Counted from the first letter of the stretch, positions 8,223 through 17,294 are shown. The stretch: 42,702 nucleotides of DNA from Actinobacillus sp. (GCA_020026055.1 JAHHRA010000018.1:1-42702), one strand, 5' to 3'. Numbers and translations are program-made. The notes: generated from the sequence alone by a model not told the origin.

Positions 8223-9297
8223 AATTATGCTTTATTGTCGTCAAGGGTTTGAAAAAGAAATGGCGGCAGAAATAAAGGATAAAGCAGCTGCATTAGGGAT
8301 CGTAGGTTTTGCTTGCGTGATTGAAAACAGTGCTTATGTTATTTTCGAATGTTATCAACCCAGTGATGCTGATTTTTTAGCACAAAAATTAGCTGTGAAT
8401 GATCTGATTTTTGCCCGCCAGTTAGTTGTTGTCGCAGATCTGTTGGATGCATTATCACCAGAAGATCGTATTACACCTATTCTTAACGCCTATAAACAAC
8501 TTCCTGTTCCTTTTCACTTTGCTAAAAGCACGGAAATCTGGGTAGAAAGTGCTGATACCAATGCTGCGAAATCTTTGCTCAAATTTTGCCGTAAATTTAC
8601 TGTCCCACTTCGCCAAGCTTTGCGTAAAGCAGGTGCTTTACAAATTGTCGCATCACAAGGGGTAACGTTACATGTCTTTTTTCTGCAAAATAATGCGTGC
8701 TATATTGGTTATTCTTACAATCAACGGCATTCACCACATTTTATGGGGATTCAACGCTTACGTTTTCCTGAAATGGCACCTAGTCGCTCAACATTGAAAT
8801 TAGAAGAAGCAATTTTAACTTTCTTTTCTCCTGAAGAAGAAAAACAACGTTTTAATGAAAATCAAATTGGTGTTGATTTAGGGGCTTGTCCAGGTGGATG
8901 GACATATCAGCTTATTAAAAGAGGTGTATTTGTATACGCGGTTGATCACGGTAGACTGGCAAACAGTTTATTTGAAACTGGACGTGTTGAACATTGCTGT
9001 GAAGACGGTTTTAAATTTCGCCCGCCAAAAGGAAAAAGTGTCAACTGGCTGGTTTGCGATATGGTAGAAAAACCTAGTCGTATTGCTAATTTAATAGTGA
9101 AGTGGTTCGTTAACGGTTGGACACGAGAAGCAATCTTTAATTTAAAATTACCGATGAAAAAACGTTATCAAGAAATACAACGCTGTTTAGAAAGTATAAC
9201 AAAACAGTTACGTGAAGCAGGGCTGCTTTTTCAAATTCAAGCCAAACAACTTTATCACGATCGAGAAGAGATCACTGTGTACATTGGGCTGAAATGA
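8215..9297 (+). CDS. rlmM: 23S rRNA (cytidine-2498-2'-O)-methyltransferase RlmM
   Basis: RlmM methylates the 2'-hydroxyl of C2498 in 23S rRNA. The 360-aa protein has an N-terminal THUMP-like half and a C-terminal Rossmann fold with the SAM-binding block DLGACPGGWTYQL. The catalytic lysines typical of RrmJ-type enzymes appear around NLKLPMKKR. Length matches E. coli RlmM (366 aa). The ATG lies inside the end of gcvA with AAAGGAAAG upstream, so it is probably translationally coupled. It is followed by a repeat-rich gap before uvrD. Confidence 0.94.
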   Translation: MNKIMLYCRQGFEKEMAAEIKDKAAALGIVGFACVIENSAYVIFECYQPSDADFLAQKLAVNDLIFARQLVVVADLLDALSPEDRITPILNAYKQLPVPFHFAKSTEIWVESADTNAAKSLLKFCRKFTVPLRQALRKAGALQIVASQGVTLHVFFLQNNACYIGYSYNQRHSPHFMGIQRLRFPEMAPSRSTLKLEEAILTFFSPEEEKQRFNENQIGVDLGACPGGWTYQLIKRGVFVYAVDHGRLANSLFETGRVEHCCEDGFKFRPPKGKSVNWLVCDMVEKPSRIANLIVKWFVNGWTREAIFNLKLPMKKRYQEIQRCLESITKQLREAGLLFQIQAKQLYHDREEITVYIGLK

Positions 9298-9575
9298 GAA
9301 AGTATTTTTATCTTTTGTTTATCACGCCCTCATTTTATACACAAAATACGGAAACATTTCGTGCGTAAAATTTTTCTGATTTTTGCTGCGTGAAAATCGA
9401 AAATTCACGCTTTAAAAATCGGATAAAAAGACGTAAGTTTTTTGAACATTATTGGCTAATAGAACTTTAATCTGCACAAAACGCGGAAAGCATTTTATGA
9501 AGAAAAATTTGTTCGATTTTCGCGGCGTAGAATTTAACTTTCGCTAAAATTCAACTCAACAAATGGACAGACATT
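9298..9575. repeat. Intergenic gap made of degenerate palindrome arms and a ~72-bp direct repeat
   Basis: The 278 bp between rlmM and uvrD holds several recognisable arms of the dispersed palindrome: a left arm near 9321-9340 (TCACGCCCT), a right arm at 9367-9393, another left arm at 9403-9430 (TTCACGCTTTAAAAATC) and a right arm at 9502-9533. The stretch starting CACAAAATACGG (about 9340) recurs as CACAAAACGCGG (about 9475), and the following 60 bp align with scattered differences, so this looks like a decayed tandem duplication. The uvrD promoter must also lie here; I could not pick it out confidently. Confidence 0.55.
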
Positions 9576-11756
9576 ATGGACATATCAATGCTACTCTTTC
9601 CTCTTAACGATAAACAACGTGAAGCCGTAGCTGCTCCTATTGGTAATTATTTAGTGTTAGCTGGTGCAGGAAGTGGGAAGACCCGAGTATTGACACATCG
9701 AGTGGCTTGGCTGATTGGTGTAGAAGAAGTAGCAGCAGGGCAGATTATGGCAGTGACTTTCACTAACAAAGCAGCAGCAGAGATGCGTTTGCGAATTACT
9801 CAAACTTTGCAAGAAACAGGCTGTGCTAGCAATTTGTTTGGAATGTGGGTCGGGACGTTTCATAGTTTTGCTCATCGTATTTTACGCAATTACTACAATG
9901 ATGCGGGGTTACCACAGGATTTTCAGATTTTAGATAGCGAAGATCAGCTACGGCTAGTAAAACGCTTGATGAAATTACATCAATATGATGAAAAAATTTA
10001 CCCACATAAACAAGCCTGTTGGTTCATTAACCATCATAAAGAAGAAGGACGGCGTCCTGCCGATCTTGAGCAAACAAAGAATCCGTACGAGCGAGCTTGG
10101 ATTGAGATTTATCGGCTTTATCAGCAAGCGTGTGATCGAGCGGGCTTAGTTGATTTTTCAGAATTGCTACTACGAGTATATGAACTTTTTAAACGTAACA
10201 CGCTGATTTTAGAACATTATCGCCAACGATTTACGCACATTTTAGTTGATGAATTTCAAGACACTAACTTTATTCAATATGAATGGATCAAGCTGTTAGC
10301 AGGGGAAAAGGGCAAAGTAATGATTGTCGGCGATGACGACCAGTCGATTTACGGCTGGCGAGGGGCGAGAATTGAAAATATCCAACATTTTTTGCAAGAC
10401 TTTAGCCAAGTGCAGACTATTCGCCTTGAGCAAAATTATCGTTCGACAGGCAATATTTTGAAATCCGCCAACCAACTTATTGCTTATAATGAAGACCGCC
10501 TAGGTAAGGAGTTATGGACAGCGGACGGTGATGGTGAACCAGTAGGGATTTACGCCGCTTTTAATGATATTGACGAAGCACTATTTGTATCCAACGCAAT
10601 CCAAGCGTGGCAATCACAAGGTGGTTTGTTGCGAGAATGTGCGATACTTTATCGTAGTAATAGTCAGTCACGGATCTTAGAAGATGCTTTGATCCGCACT
10701 CAAATTCCGTATCGTATTTACGGCGGGTTGCGTTTCTTTGAACGCCAAGAAATCAAAGATGCGTTGGCATATTTACGGTTGATCGCCAATCCGAACGATG
10801 ATGCAGCTTTTGAACGAGTCATCAACACTCCCGCTCGTGGCATTGGTGAGCGTACATTAGATTGTTTGCGAAACCTCACGCGTGAACGTCAACTCACGCT
10901 TTGGCAAGCATTGCACGTCGCACTTAATGAGCAATTGCTGCCCAATCGAGCAGCGACATCTTTGCTTCGTTTTGCGGAATTGATTGCCAGCCTTGTCGAC
11001 AACACACAAGGTAAAAGCTTAGTAGAACAAACAGATTATGTTATCCAGCATTCAGGCTTGTATGCGATGTATGAAAAAGAAAAAGGCGATAAGGGCGAAG
11101 TTAGGATTGAAAACTTAGAAGAGCTAGTAAACGCTGCCAAGGAATTTATTAAATCAGAAGATGCCGAAGGGCTAAGTGATCTTGTTGCTTTCTTAACACA
11201 AGCCTCACTTGAAGCAGGCGAAGGACAAGCAACTACCGATCAAGATTGTGTACAAATGATGACTTTGCACACCGCTAAAGGCTTGGAATTTGCTCGAGTA
11301 TTTATCGTTGGTATGGAAGAAGGGCTGTTTCCGAATATACGTAGTGTCGAAGAAGCAGGGCGTCTTGCAGAAGAACGTCGTCTCGCCTACGTTGGCATCA
11401 CTCGTGCTAAACAACAACTCACTCTTTGTTATGCTGAAATCCGTCGCCAATACGGCAAAGAGGAATTGCATCGCCGCTCCCGTTTTATTGACGAACTTCC
11501 CACAGCGTGCCTCCGTGAAATTCGCCTGCGGGGCAAAATTACTCGTGCTTACAATTGCAATGCCGTTGGTAGCATTCCGCCCGCCTCGTCTGATCAAACA
11601 TGGAAACTTGGGCAAAAAATTAAACACGCTAAATTCGGTATTGGTACTATTATCAATGTTGAAGGCATAGATGAACATACTCGCCTCCAAATTGCTTTCC
11701 AAGGTGAGGGTATTAAATGGTTGATGGCAAAGCTAGCAAAATTGGAGAAAATATAA
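9576..11756 (+). CDS. uvrD: DNA helicase II UvrD
   Basis: A superfamily 1A 3'-5' DNA helicase of 726 aa that acts in nucleotide excision repair and methyl-directed mismatch repair. Near-identity of blocks with E. coli UvrD (720 aa) distinguishes it from Rep: the N-terminal LNDKQREAVAAP, Walker A AGAGSGKT at 29-36, VTFTNKAAAEMR, DEFQDTN, VGDDDQSIYGWRGA, QNYRS, FFERQEIKDALAYLRL, TLHTAKGLEF and the C-terminal Tudor-like block FGIGTIINVEG. Only one nucleotide separates its stop from the rsuA ATG, so the two are probably one transcript. Confidence 0.97.
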   Translation: MDISMLLFPLNDKQREAVAAPIGNYLVLAGAGSGKTRVLTHRVAWLIGVEEVAAGQIMAVTFTNKAAAEMRLRITQTLQETGCASNLFGMWVGTFHSFAHRILRNYYNDAGLPQDFQILDSEDQLRLVKRLMKLHQYDEKIYPHKQACWFINHHKEEGRRPADLEQTKNPYERAWIEIYRLYQQACDRAGLVDFSELLLRVYELFKRNTLILEHYRQRFTHILVDEFQDTNFIQYEWIKLLAGEKGKVMIVGDDDQSIYGWRGARIENIQHFLQDFSQVQTIRLEQNYRSTGNILKSANQLIAYNEDRLGKELWTADGDGEPVGIYAAFNDIDEALFVSNAIQAWQSQGGLLRECAILYRSNSQSRILEDALIRTQIPYRIYGGLRFFERQEIKDALAYLRLIANPNDDAAFERVINTPARGIGERTLDCLRNLTRERQLTLWQALHVALNEQLLPNRAATSLLRFAELIASLVDNTQGKSLVEQTDYVIQHSGLYAMYEKEKGDKGEVRIENLEELVNAAKEFIKSEDAEGLSDLVAFLTQASLEAGEGQATTDQDCVQMMTLHTAKGLEFARVFIVGMEEGLFPNIRSVEEAGRLAEERRLAYVGITRAKQQLTLCYAEIRRQYGKEELHRRSRFIDELPTACLREIRLRGKITRAYNCNAVGSIPPASSDQTWKLGQKIKHAKFGIGTIINVEGIDEHTRLQIAFQGEGIKWLMAKLAKLEKI

Positions 11757-11757
11757 A

Positions 11758-12459
11758 ATGCGATTAGACAAATTTCTCTGTGAAAACACAGGCTTAACTC
11801 GCTCGCAAGCAGGTAAAGTCTTACGAGCAGGGACAGTCGAAGTGAATGGACAAGTAGTTAAAACAGGTGCTACCCAAATTGACTCCACTGATAATGTTAA
11901 ATTTAACGGTGAATACCTCACAGGCTACCAAGCAGGGCAATATATTATGCTTAATAAACCTCAAGGTTATGTTTGTAGTCATGATGAATGTGATTACCCC
12001 TCTATTTTACAATTTTTCGATTATCCATTAGCTGGTAAATTGCATTGTGCAGGACGGCTTGATGTCGACACTACAGGACTTGTATTGCTTAGCGACGATG
12101 GGCAATGGTCGCATCGCATCACAGCACCAAAGCATCATTGCCCCAAAACTTACCTCGTCACTCTCGCTGACCCCATTGAATCTCACTATCCTAATGCTTT
12201 ACAAACGGGCATTCTTCTTCGAGGTGAACAGACCCTCACAGCTCCTGCCACGGTTGAGATCCTCAATGATTACTAACTCCATCTCACTCTCACTGAAGGT
12301 CGCTACCACCAAGTCAAGCGAATGTTTGCAGCCCTCGGCAATAAAGTCATTGCTCTTCACCGTTGGCAGATTGGTCATATCGTGCTAGATGATGCTTTGG
12401 AAGAAGGTGAATGGCGACTATTGCGAAGAGATGAAGTAATCGCATTGCAAGAAAGATAG
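11758..12459 (+). pseudogene. rsuA: rsuA, 16S rRNA pseudouridine-516 synthase, broken by an in-frame stop
   Basis: RsuA converts U516 of 16S rRNA to pseudouridine. The reading frame from the ATG gives an N-terminal S4 domain (MRLDKFLCENTGLTRSQAG) and the catalytic block GRLDVDTTGLVLL, where the second aspartate is the expected nucleophile. After 172 codons a TAA at 12274-12276 interrupts it. The same frame then continues without any other lesion through LTEGRYHQVKRMFAALGNKV to a TAG at 12457-12459. The joined frame has 234 codons including the stop, close to the 231 aa of E. coli RsuA. The truncated 172-aa product would lack the conserved GRYHQVKRMF motif and is probably inactive. A single C-to-T change (CAA to TAA) would explain it. 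The enzyme is dispensable in E. coli. Confidence 0.85.
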
Positions 12460-12462
12460 AGA

Positions 12463-12508
12463 TCACGCCAATGAAATCAGAAAAATTTTCCATTTTTGCA
12501 AGCGTGAA
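12463..12508. repeat. Dispersed GCG-ended palindrome, copy in rsuA-mdh gap
   Basis: The element runs from TCACGCCAATGAAATCAG through an AAAAATTTTC core to TTTTTGCAAGCGTGA. The arms pair imperfectly. It starts 4 nt after the distal rsuA stop. A further half-arm (TTACGCTTTAAATGAGAAA, about 12646-12664) lies later in the same gap. Confidence 0.6.
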
Positions 12509-12691
12509 TGCTTCCTTTCGTTTCTTTGCAAATTCAGGAGGTTAGTCTAACTGATAATAAATAAATGAAAGTTGAAACATCATTTCCAAAAAAATTAAAA
12601 AAACGTGATCTATCTCCTTGAGGCAGTAAAGAAAAAGTCAGAAAATTACGCTTTAAATGAGAAATCAACTAACCACACAAAGGAGAATTAT

Positions 12692-13630
12692 ATGAAAATA
12701 GCACTTCTTGGTGCTGCAGGTGGCATCGGACAACCTTTAGCATTGTTGTTAAAGACAATGCTTCCTGCGGGAACAGAATTAGCTTTATATGATATTGCAC
12801 CAATAACAGCTGGAGTAGCAGTCGATGTGAGTCATATTCCCACTGCGGTTAAAGTGCAAGGTTATTCAGGGATAGATTTGCCCTTAGCATTACAGAGAGC
12901 AGATGTGGTGGTGATTACTGCAGGAGTAGCCCGCAAACCAGGGATGGATCGGGCAGATTTGTTCAATGTCAATGCGGGGATTATCCAAAATCTGATCGAA
13001 CAAGTCGCTCAAAATTGCCCTCAAGCTTGTGTAGCGATTATCACGAATCCTGTTAATACTACAGTAGCGATTGCAGCAGAAGTATTAAAAAAAGCAGGTG
13101 TTTATGACAAACGCAAATTGTTTGGCGTGAGTACGCTTGATACGTTGCGAGCAGAAGCTTTTGTGGCTGAATTAAAAGGACTGGATGTTTCACAAGTGAC
13201 TGTACCAGTGATTGGTGGACATTCAGGGACAACAATTTTACCTTTATTGTCGCAAATACCTTTTGTCAAGTTTAGACCAAATGAAATTGAAAATCTTACT
13301 CAACGTATTCAAAACGCTGGGACAGAAGTAGTAGTAGCCAAAGCGGGTGGCGGTTCAGCAACTTTATCAATGGCACAAGCAGCAGCAAGATTTACTTGTG
13401 ATTTAGTAGTAGCTTTGCAAGGTGAAACTAAAGTGCATTGTGTTTACGTCGAAGGTAATGGCGAATACAGTCGCTTTTTTGCACAAGGTGTACGCTTGGG
13501 ACGTGAGGGAGTCGCAGAGTTATTGCCACTTGGACATTTAAGTGAGTATGAATCTCAAAAATTGCAAGATCTGTTACCGATTTTACATAAAGATATTCAG
13601 CTTGGTGAAGATTTTGTAAAACAACATTAA
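12692..13630 (+). CDS. mdh: NAD-dependent malate dehydrogenase
   Basis: Mdh interconverts malate and oxaloacetate with NAD in the TCA cycle and in the reductive branch of fermentation. I start it at the ATG at 12692, preceded by AAAGGAGAA; the frame is open further upstream but that extension lacks family similarity. The 312-aa product matches E. coli-type Mdh (312 aa): NAD-binding GAAGGIGQ (7-14), substrate arginines in ARKPGMDR, NPVNTT, and catalytic H177 in GGHSG. It stands alone, with a strong terminator 20 nt after the stop. Confidence 0.97.
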   Translation: MKIALLGAAGGIGQPLALLLKTMLPAGTELALYDIAPITAGVAVDVSHIPTAVKVQGYSGIDLPLALQRADVVVITAGVARKPGMDRADLFNVNAGIIQNLIEQVAQNCPQACVAIITNPVNTTVAIAAEVLKKAGVYDKRKLFGVSTLDTLRAEAFVAELKGLDVSQVTVPVIGGHSGTTILPLLSQIPFVKFRPNEIENLTQRIQNAGTEVVVAKAGGGSATLSMAQAAARFTCDLVVALQGETKVHCVYVEGNGEYSRFFAQGVRLGREGVAELLPLGHLSEYESQKLQDLLPILHKDIQLGEDFVKQH

Positions 13631-13650
13631 TAGATATAAATTTTGTATTA

Positions 13651-13692
13651 ATCCCAAGCTTCAGTGAAGCATCGATAAGCTTGGGATTTTTT
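13651..13692 (+). terminator. Intrinsic terminator of mdh
   Basis: ATCCCAAGCTT (13651-13661) pairs perfectly with AAGCTTGGGAT (13677-13687) across a 15-nt loop, followed by a run of Ts. It is a classical rho-independent terminator 20 nt after the mdh stop. Confidence 0.92.
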
Positions 13693-13703
13693 CAGTTTAA
13701 CGC

Positions 13704-13731
13704 TTTAAAAATCAAGGTGTTCCTGTATAAT
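13704..13731 (+). promoter_or_regulatory. Sigma70-type promoter of pyrH-frr
   Basis: A consensus TATAAT at 13726-13731 is preceded, with a 16-nt spacer, by TTTAAA at 13704-13709 as a weak -35. The discriminator ACGCCCG is GC-rich, a pattern associated with growth-rate and stringent control. The -35 side overlaps AACGCTTTAAAAATCA, which resembles one arm of the dispersed palindrome. Confidence 0.65.
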
Positions 13732-13789
13732 ACGCCCGTTTTTTTGAGCAAAATTTACAAATCTAAACAGAGCAAAAAGAGAGGCAAAG

Positions 13790-14506
13790 GTGGAAAAACC
13801 AATTTATCAACGTATTTTATTGAAATTAAGTGGTGAAGCCTTGCAAGGCGAGGAAGGTTTTGGCATTGAACCTGCAATTCTTGATCGTATGGCAACAGAA
13901 ATTAAAGAATTAGTCATGATGGGCGTCGAAGTTGGCGTAGTGATTGGAGGAGGTAATCTTTTTCGCGGTGCAAAACTTGCTAAGGCAGGTATGAATCGTG
14001 TAGTTGGCGATCATATGGGGATGTTAGCGACAGTGATGAATGGTTTGGCACTGCGTGATGCTTTGTTTCGTGCTGAAGTTAATGCTAAATTAATGTCAGC
14101 ATTTCCACTGACTGCCGTTTGTGATACTTATAATTGGACGGATGCTATTCGTATGTTGCGTGAAAAACGAGTAGTGATTTTTTCGGCTGGTACAGGTAAC
14201 CCTTTTTGTACTACTGATTCTGCCGCCTGTTTACGTGGAGTTGAAATTGAAGCAGATGTTGTTTTAAAAGCGACAAAAGTTGATGGTGTATATGACAAAG
14301 ATCCTGCTAAATTTGCAGATGCTAAACGCTTTGAGCATTTAAGTTATGACGACGTGATCTATAAAGAATTGCAAGTGATGGATTTATCTGCTTTCACTTT
14401 AGCACGTGACCATAAATTACCGATTCGTGTGTTTAATATGAGTAAAGCAGGTGCATTGCGTAATGTTGTGCTTGGAAATGCAGAAGGCACACTGATAAGC
14501 GAATAA
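13790..14506 (+). CDS. pyrH: UMP kinase PyrH
   Basis: PyrH phosphorylates UMP to UDP in pyrimidine nucleotide synthesis and belongs to the amino-acid kinase fold, unlike eukaryotic UMP kinases. The frame starts with GTG, supported by GAGG 5 nt upstream and by alignment (EKPIYQRILLKLSGEALQG). Family blocks include GGGNLFRGA, GMNRVVGDHMGMLATVMN, SAGTGNPFCTTDSAA and LKATKVDGVYDKDP. The length of 238 aa is normal (E. coli 241). frr follows 26 nt later. In E. coli this pair follows rpsB-tsf; here mdh is upstream instead. Confidence 0.97.
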   Translation: MEKPIYQRILLKLSGEALQGEEGFGIEPAILDRMATEIKELVMMGVEVGVVIGGGNLFRGAKLAKAGMNRVVGDHMGMLATVMNGLALRDALFRAEVNAKLMSAFPLTAVCDTYNWTDAIRMLREKRVVIFSAGTGNPFCTTDSAACLRGVEIEADVVLKATKVDGVYDKDPAKFADAKRFEHLSYDDVIYKELQVMDLSAFTLARDHKLPIRVFNMSKAGALRNVVLGNAEGTLISE

Positions 14507-14532
14507 ATTCAAAACATTATAGGAAAATTAAA

Positions 14533-15090
14533 ATGATTAATGAAATTAAAAGCGATACGCAAATGCGTATGGAAAAAAGTATCGAAACTTTTAAAAACCA
14601 CATCGTTAAAATCCGTACAGGGCGAGCTCAACCAAGTCTTTTAGATGGTATTCAAGTTGATTATTATGGTTCAGCAACACCACTTCGTCAATTAGCGAAC
14701 GTAGTTGCAGAAGATGCACGCACTTTAGCGATTACTGTATTTGATCGCAGTATGATAGCCGCGGTTGAAAAAGCGATTTTGACATCGGATCTTGGCTTAA
14801 ATCCTGCTTCAGCTGGCACGACTATCCGTGTACCATTACCTCCTTTGACAGAAGAACGTCGCCGTGATCTTATTAAATTAGTAAAAAATGAAGCGGAACA
14901 AGGCAAAGTGGCGTTGCGTAATATTCGTCGTGATGCAAATGATCAGATCAAGGCATTGTTGAAAGAGAAAGCAATCAGCGAAGATGAAGAACGTAAAGCT
15001 CAAGATGAAATTCAAAAAATCACAGATAATTTTGTGAAAAAAGTAGATGAAGTTTTAGCAGATAAAGAAAAAGAGTTACTTGATTTCTAA
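14533..15090 (+). CDS. frr: Ribosome recycling factor
   Basis: Frr, with EF-G, splits post-termination ribosomes. The 185-aa protein has the standard bacterial length and the usual arrangement of a three-helix bundle interrupted by a small beta domain. Recognisable blocks are KIRTGRAQPSLLDGI near residue 27, TIRVPLPPLTEERRRDL near residue 95 and VKNEAEQGKVALRNIRRDAND. It sits 26 nt after pyrH with its own ribosome site (AGGAAAA), and a strong terminator follows, so pyrH-frr is a closed transcription unit. Confidence 0.97.
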   Translation: MINEIKSDTQMRMEKSIETFKNHIVKIRTGRAQPSLLDGIQVDYYGSATPLRQLANVVAEDARTLAITVFDRSMIAAVEKAILTSDLGLNPASAGTTIRVPLPPLTEERRRDLIKLVKNEAEQGKVALRNIRRDANDQIKALLKEKAISEDEERKAQDEIQKITDNFVKKVDEVLADKEKELLDF

Positions 15091-15103
15091 TGATTAGACA
15101 GGC

Positions 15104-15132
15104 AAAAAGACGCTTGGTTAAGCGTCTTTTTT
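15104..15132 (+). terminator. Intrinsic terminator of pyrH-frr
   Basis: AAAAAGACGCTT pairs with AAGCGTCTTTTTT across a GGTT tetraloop, 13 nt after the frr stop. The A-run and T-run make it potentially usable in both directions. Confidence 0.92.
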
Positions 15133-15158
15133 GATCAGAAAATTGAAATAGAGGCTCG

Positions 15159-15189
15159 TTTTCGCCCTGAAATTCCAAAAATTTTTCGA
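15159..15189. repeat. Half-copy of the dispersed palindrome
   Basis: TTTTCGCCCTGAAATTCC followed by AAAAATTTTTCG matches the left arm and core of the element, without a recognisable right arm. It lies between the frr terminator and dxr. The rest of the 208-bp gap must carry the dxr-operon promoter, which I could not fix. Confidence 0.35.
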
Positions 15190-15298
15190 TAAAAACCATA
15201 AATTTTTTATGTGAATTTTGTCGAGAATAAAATTAAAATAAGCAATTCGGTGTTTTTTAGAAATAACAATACATGGAAATTCAAAGGAAATCAAAAAG

Positions 15299-16507
15299 AT
15301 GCAATCACAAAATCTCGTCATTTTAGGTTCAACAGGCTCAGTTGGGCAAAGTACATTAGCAGTGATTGCTAACAATCCACGACAATATCAAGCTTGGGCA
15401 TTAGTCGGCAATACGAATGTCAATAAAATGTTTGAACAATGCCTACAGTTTCGCCCACGCTTTGTGGCAATGGCAGATAAAGAAGCTGCTTTCATTTTGC
15501 AAGAGAAGCTTAGAAAAATTTCTTTGAATTTTGGGGCGTCAATTGAAGTATTAGCAGGTATTGATGATATTTGTAGTTTGGCATCGCATTCTGATGCCGA
15601 TCAAGTGATGGCAGCGATAGTTGGGGTGGCGGGCTTGTTACCAACATTGGCAGCGATCAAAGCAGGTAAACGCGTACTGTTAGCAAATAAAGAAAGTTTA
15701 GTGACTTGTGGGCAGTTGTTCTTAGATGAAGTTAAAAAGAATAATGCTGAACTATTACCCGTTGATAGCGAACATAATGCTATTTTCCAATGCTTGCCCA
15801 TAAAAGCACAACGCCAAATAGGCTTTTGTTCGCTAGCAGAATTAGGGATCACAAAAATTGTGCTGACAGGATCAGGCGGTGCGTTTTTAAAAACAGATTT
15901 AAGCGAGTTTGAATGTATTACGCCAACACAGGCAATTGCTCATCCAAATTGGTCGATGGGGCGTAAAATTTCAGTTGATTCTGCAACAATGATGAACAAA
16001 GGTTTGGAATATATTGAAGCTCGTTGGTTGTTCAATGCGAATGCTGAACAGATAGAAGTTGTTATCCACCCACAATCAATTATTCATTCAATGGTACGTT
16101 ATCAAGATGGTTCAGTGATTGCTCAAATGGGTAAACCTGATATGTGTACTCCAATTGCTCAAGCAATGGCGTATCCAACACGGATTAATGCAGGCGTAGA
16201 AGCTTTGGATTTTTATCAACTTAACGGATTAACTTTCGTTAAACCTGATTTTCAGCGTTATCCTTGTTTGCAACTGGCGATTGAAGCAAGCCAAGCTGGT
16301 CAGTATGCCACTACGGCGATGAATGCTGCTAATGAAATTGCTGTAAAAGCTTTTTTAGCAGGAAGAGTGAAATTTACGGATATAGCCAAGATTAATCGTA
16401 AAACTGTAGAACTAATTCAAACAGTTGCAATCAAATCAATTGAAGATGTGTTAGCAATTGATAAAGAAGCTAGGCAGATAGCAAAAACATTTATTTCTAC
16501 TTTTTAA
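15299..16507 (+). CDS. dxr: 1-deoxy-D-xylulose 5-phosphate reductoisomerase
   Basis: Dxr (IspC) makes 2-C-methyl-D-erythritol 4-phosphate with NADPH, the committed step of the MEP isoprenoid pathway. Support: NADPH loop GSTGSVGQST (10-19), LLANKESLVTCG, the metal and substrate block PVDSEHNAIFQCL, LTGSGGAF, and HPNWSMGRKISVDSATMMNKGLE. Length is 402 aa (E. coli 398). AAAGGAAA precedes the ATG. It heads the envelope operon; its product feeds undecaprenyl diphosphate made by the next gene, uppS. Confidence 0.97.
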   Translation: MQSQNLVILGSTGSVGQSTLAVIANNPRQYQAWALVGNTNVNKMFEQCLQFRPRFVAMADKEAAFILQEKLRKISLNFGASIEVLAGIDDICSLASHSDADQVMAAIVGVAGLLPTLAAIKAGKRVLLANKESLVTCGQLFLDEVKKNNAELLPVDSEHNAIFQCLPIKAQRQIGFCSLAELGITKIVLTGSGGAFLKTDLSEFECITPTQAIAHPNWSMGRKISVDSATMMNKGLEYIEARWLFNANAEQIEVVIHPQSIIHSMVRYQDGSVIAQMGKPDMCTPIAQAMAYPTRINAGVEALDFYQLNGLTFVKPDFQRYPCLQLAIEASQAGQYATTAMNAANEIAVKAFLAGRVKFTDIAKINRKTVELIQTVAIKSIEDVLAIDKEARQIAKTFISTF

Positions 16508-16577
16508 GTACAGTTTATTTTTAATCATCAGTGTGCTTGTGGTATAGTTGGCTACGAAGCATTTATTGAGATACCTA

Positions 16578-17294
16578 ATGTTAAAAGACAATATTTTCAA
16601 TACTCCCAAGCATGTTGCAATTATAATGGATGGGAATGGTCGTTGGGCTAAACAAAAAGGACGAATGCGTATTTTTGGACATAAGAATGGGGTTCGTGCT
16701 GTTCAAGAAGCTGTAAGCTATGCACTCAAAATAGGCATAAAAATATTAACACTCTACGCTTTTAGTAGTGAAAATTGGAATCGTCCTGCAAAAGAAGTTT
16801 CTGCTTTGATGTTGCTTTTTATGCAAGCATTAGAGAAACAAAGTGATGAACTTCACAGAAATAACGTTCGCTTGAAAATTATTGGTGATCGCTCAAGGTT
16901 TAGTACAAAATTACAAGCAAAAATTCAACAAGTAGAAAACCTTACTGCAGATAATACAGCATTAACGTTAAATGTGGCAGCTAATTATGGAGGACGCTGG
17001 GATATCCTCCAAGCAGCAAAAAAATTAGCTAAAATGTACGCTAGTAGTGAAGTCATATTAGATGATATAACAGAAGATAGTTTTCAAAGATATTTAGTGA
17101 CGGAAAATGAATCGCCAGTAGATCTTTTGATTCGAACAAGTGGAGAACAACGTTTAAGCAATTTTTTGTTGTGGCAAGTTGCTTATGCCGAACTGTTTTT
17201 TACTGATGTGTTGTGGCCTGATTTTACTGAACAAATTTTTCATCAGGCTGTATTGGATTTTCAACAACGAGAACGCCGTTTTGGTGCTTCCTAA
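16578..17294 (+). CDS. uppS: Undecaprenyl diphosphate synthase UppS
   Basis: This cis-prenyltransferase condenses eight isopentenyl diphosphates onto farnesyl diphosphate to give the C55 lipid carrier for peptidoglycan and O-antigen. The ATG at 16578 starts the 238-aa protein; an in-frame upstream extension of 10 codons has no support. Catalytic block HVAIIMDGNGRWAK has D18. FGHKNGVRAV, TLYAFSSENWNRP, LNVAANYGGRWDI and LIRTSGEQRLSNFLLWQ are all intact. The gap after dxr is 70 nt. cdsA follows 13 nt later. Confidence 0.96.
   Translation: MLKDNIFNTPKHVAIIMDGNGRWAKQKGRMRIFGHKNGVRAVQEAVSYALKIGIKILTLYAFSSENWNRPAKEVSALMLLFMQALEKQSDELHRNNVRLKIIGDRSRFSTKLQAKIQQVENLTADNTALTLNVAANYGGRWDILQAAKKLAKMYASSEVILDDITEDSFQRYLVTENESPVDLLIRTSGEQRLSNFLLWQVAYAELFFTDVLWPDFTEQIFHQAVLDFQQRERRFGAS

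Noticed and set aside
11205..11702. Long open frame (165 codons) on the reverse strand
   Set aside because: It lies wholly inside uvrD, whose forward protein is conserved throughout; the reverse translation shows no family features.
12274..12285. Programmed stop-codon readthrough in rsuA
   Set aside because: TAA followed by CTC is not a known readthrough context, and no downstream hairpin was seen. A plain nonsense mutation or sequence error is simpler.
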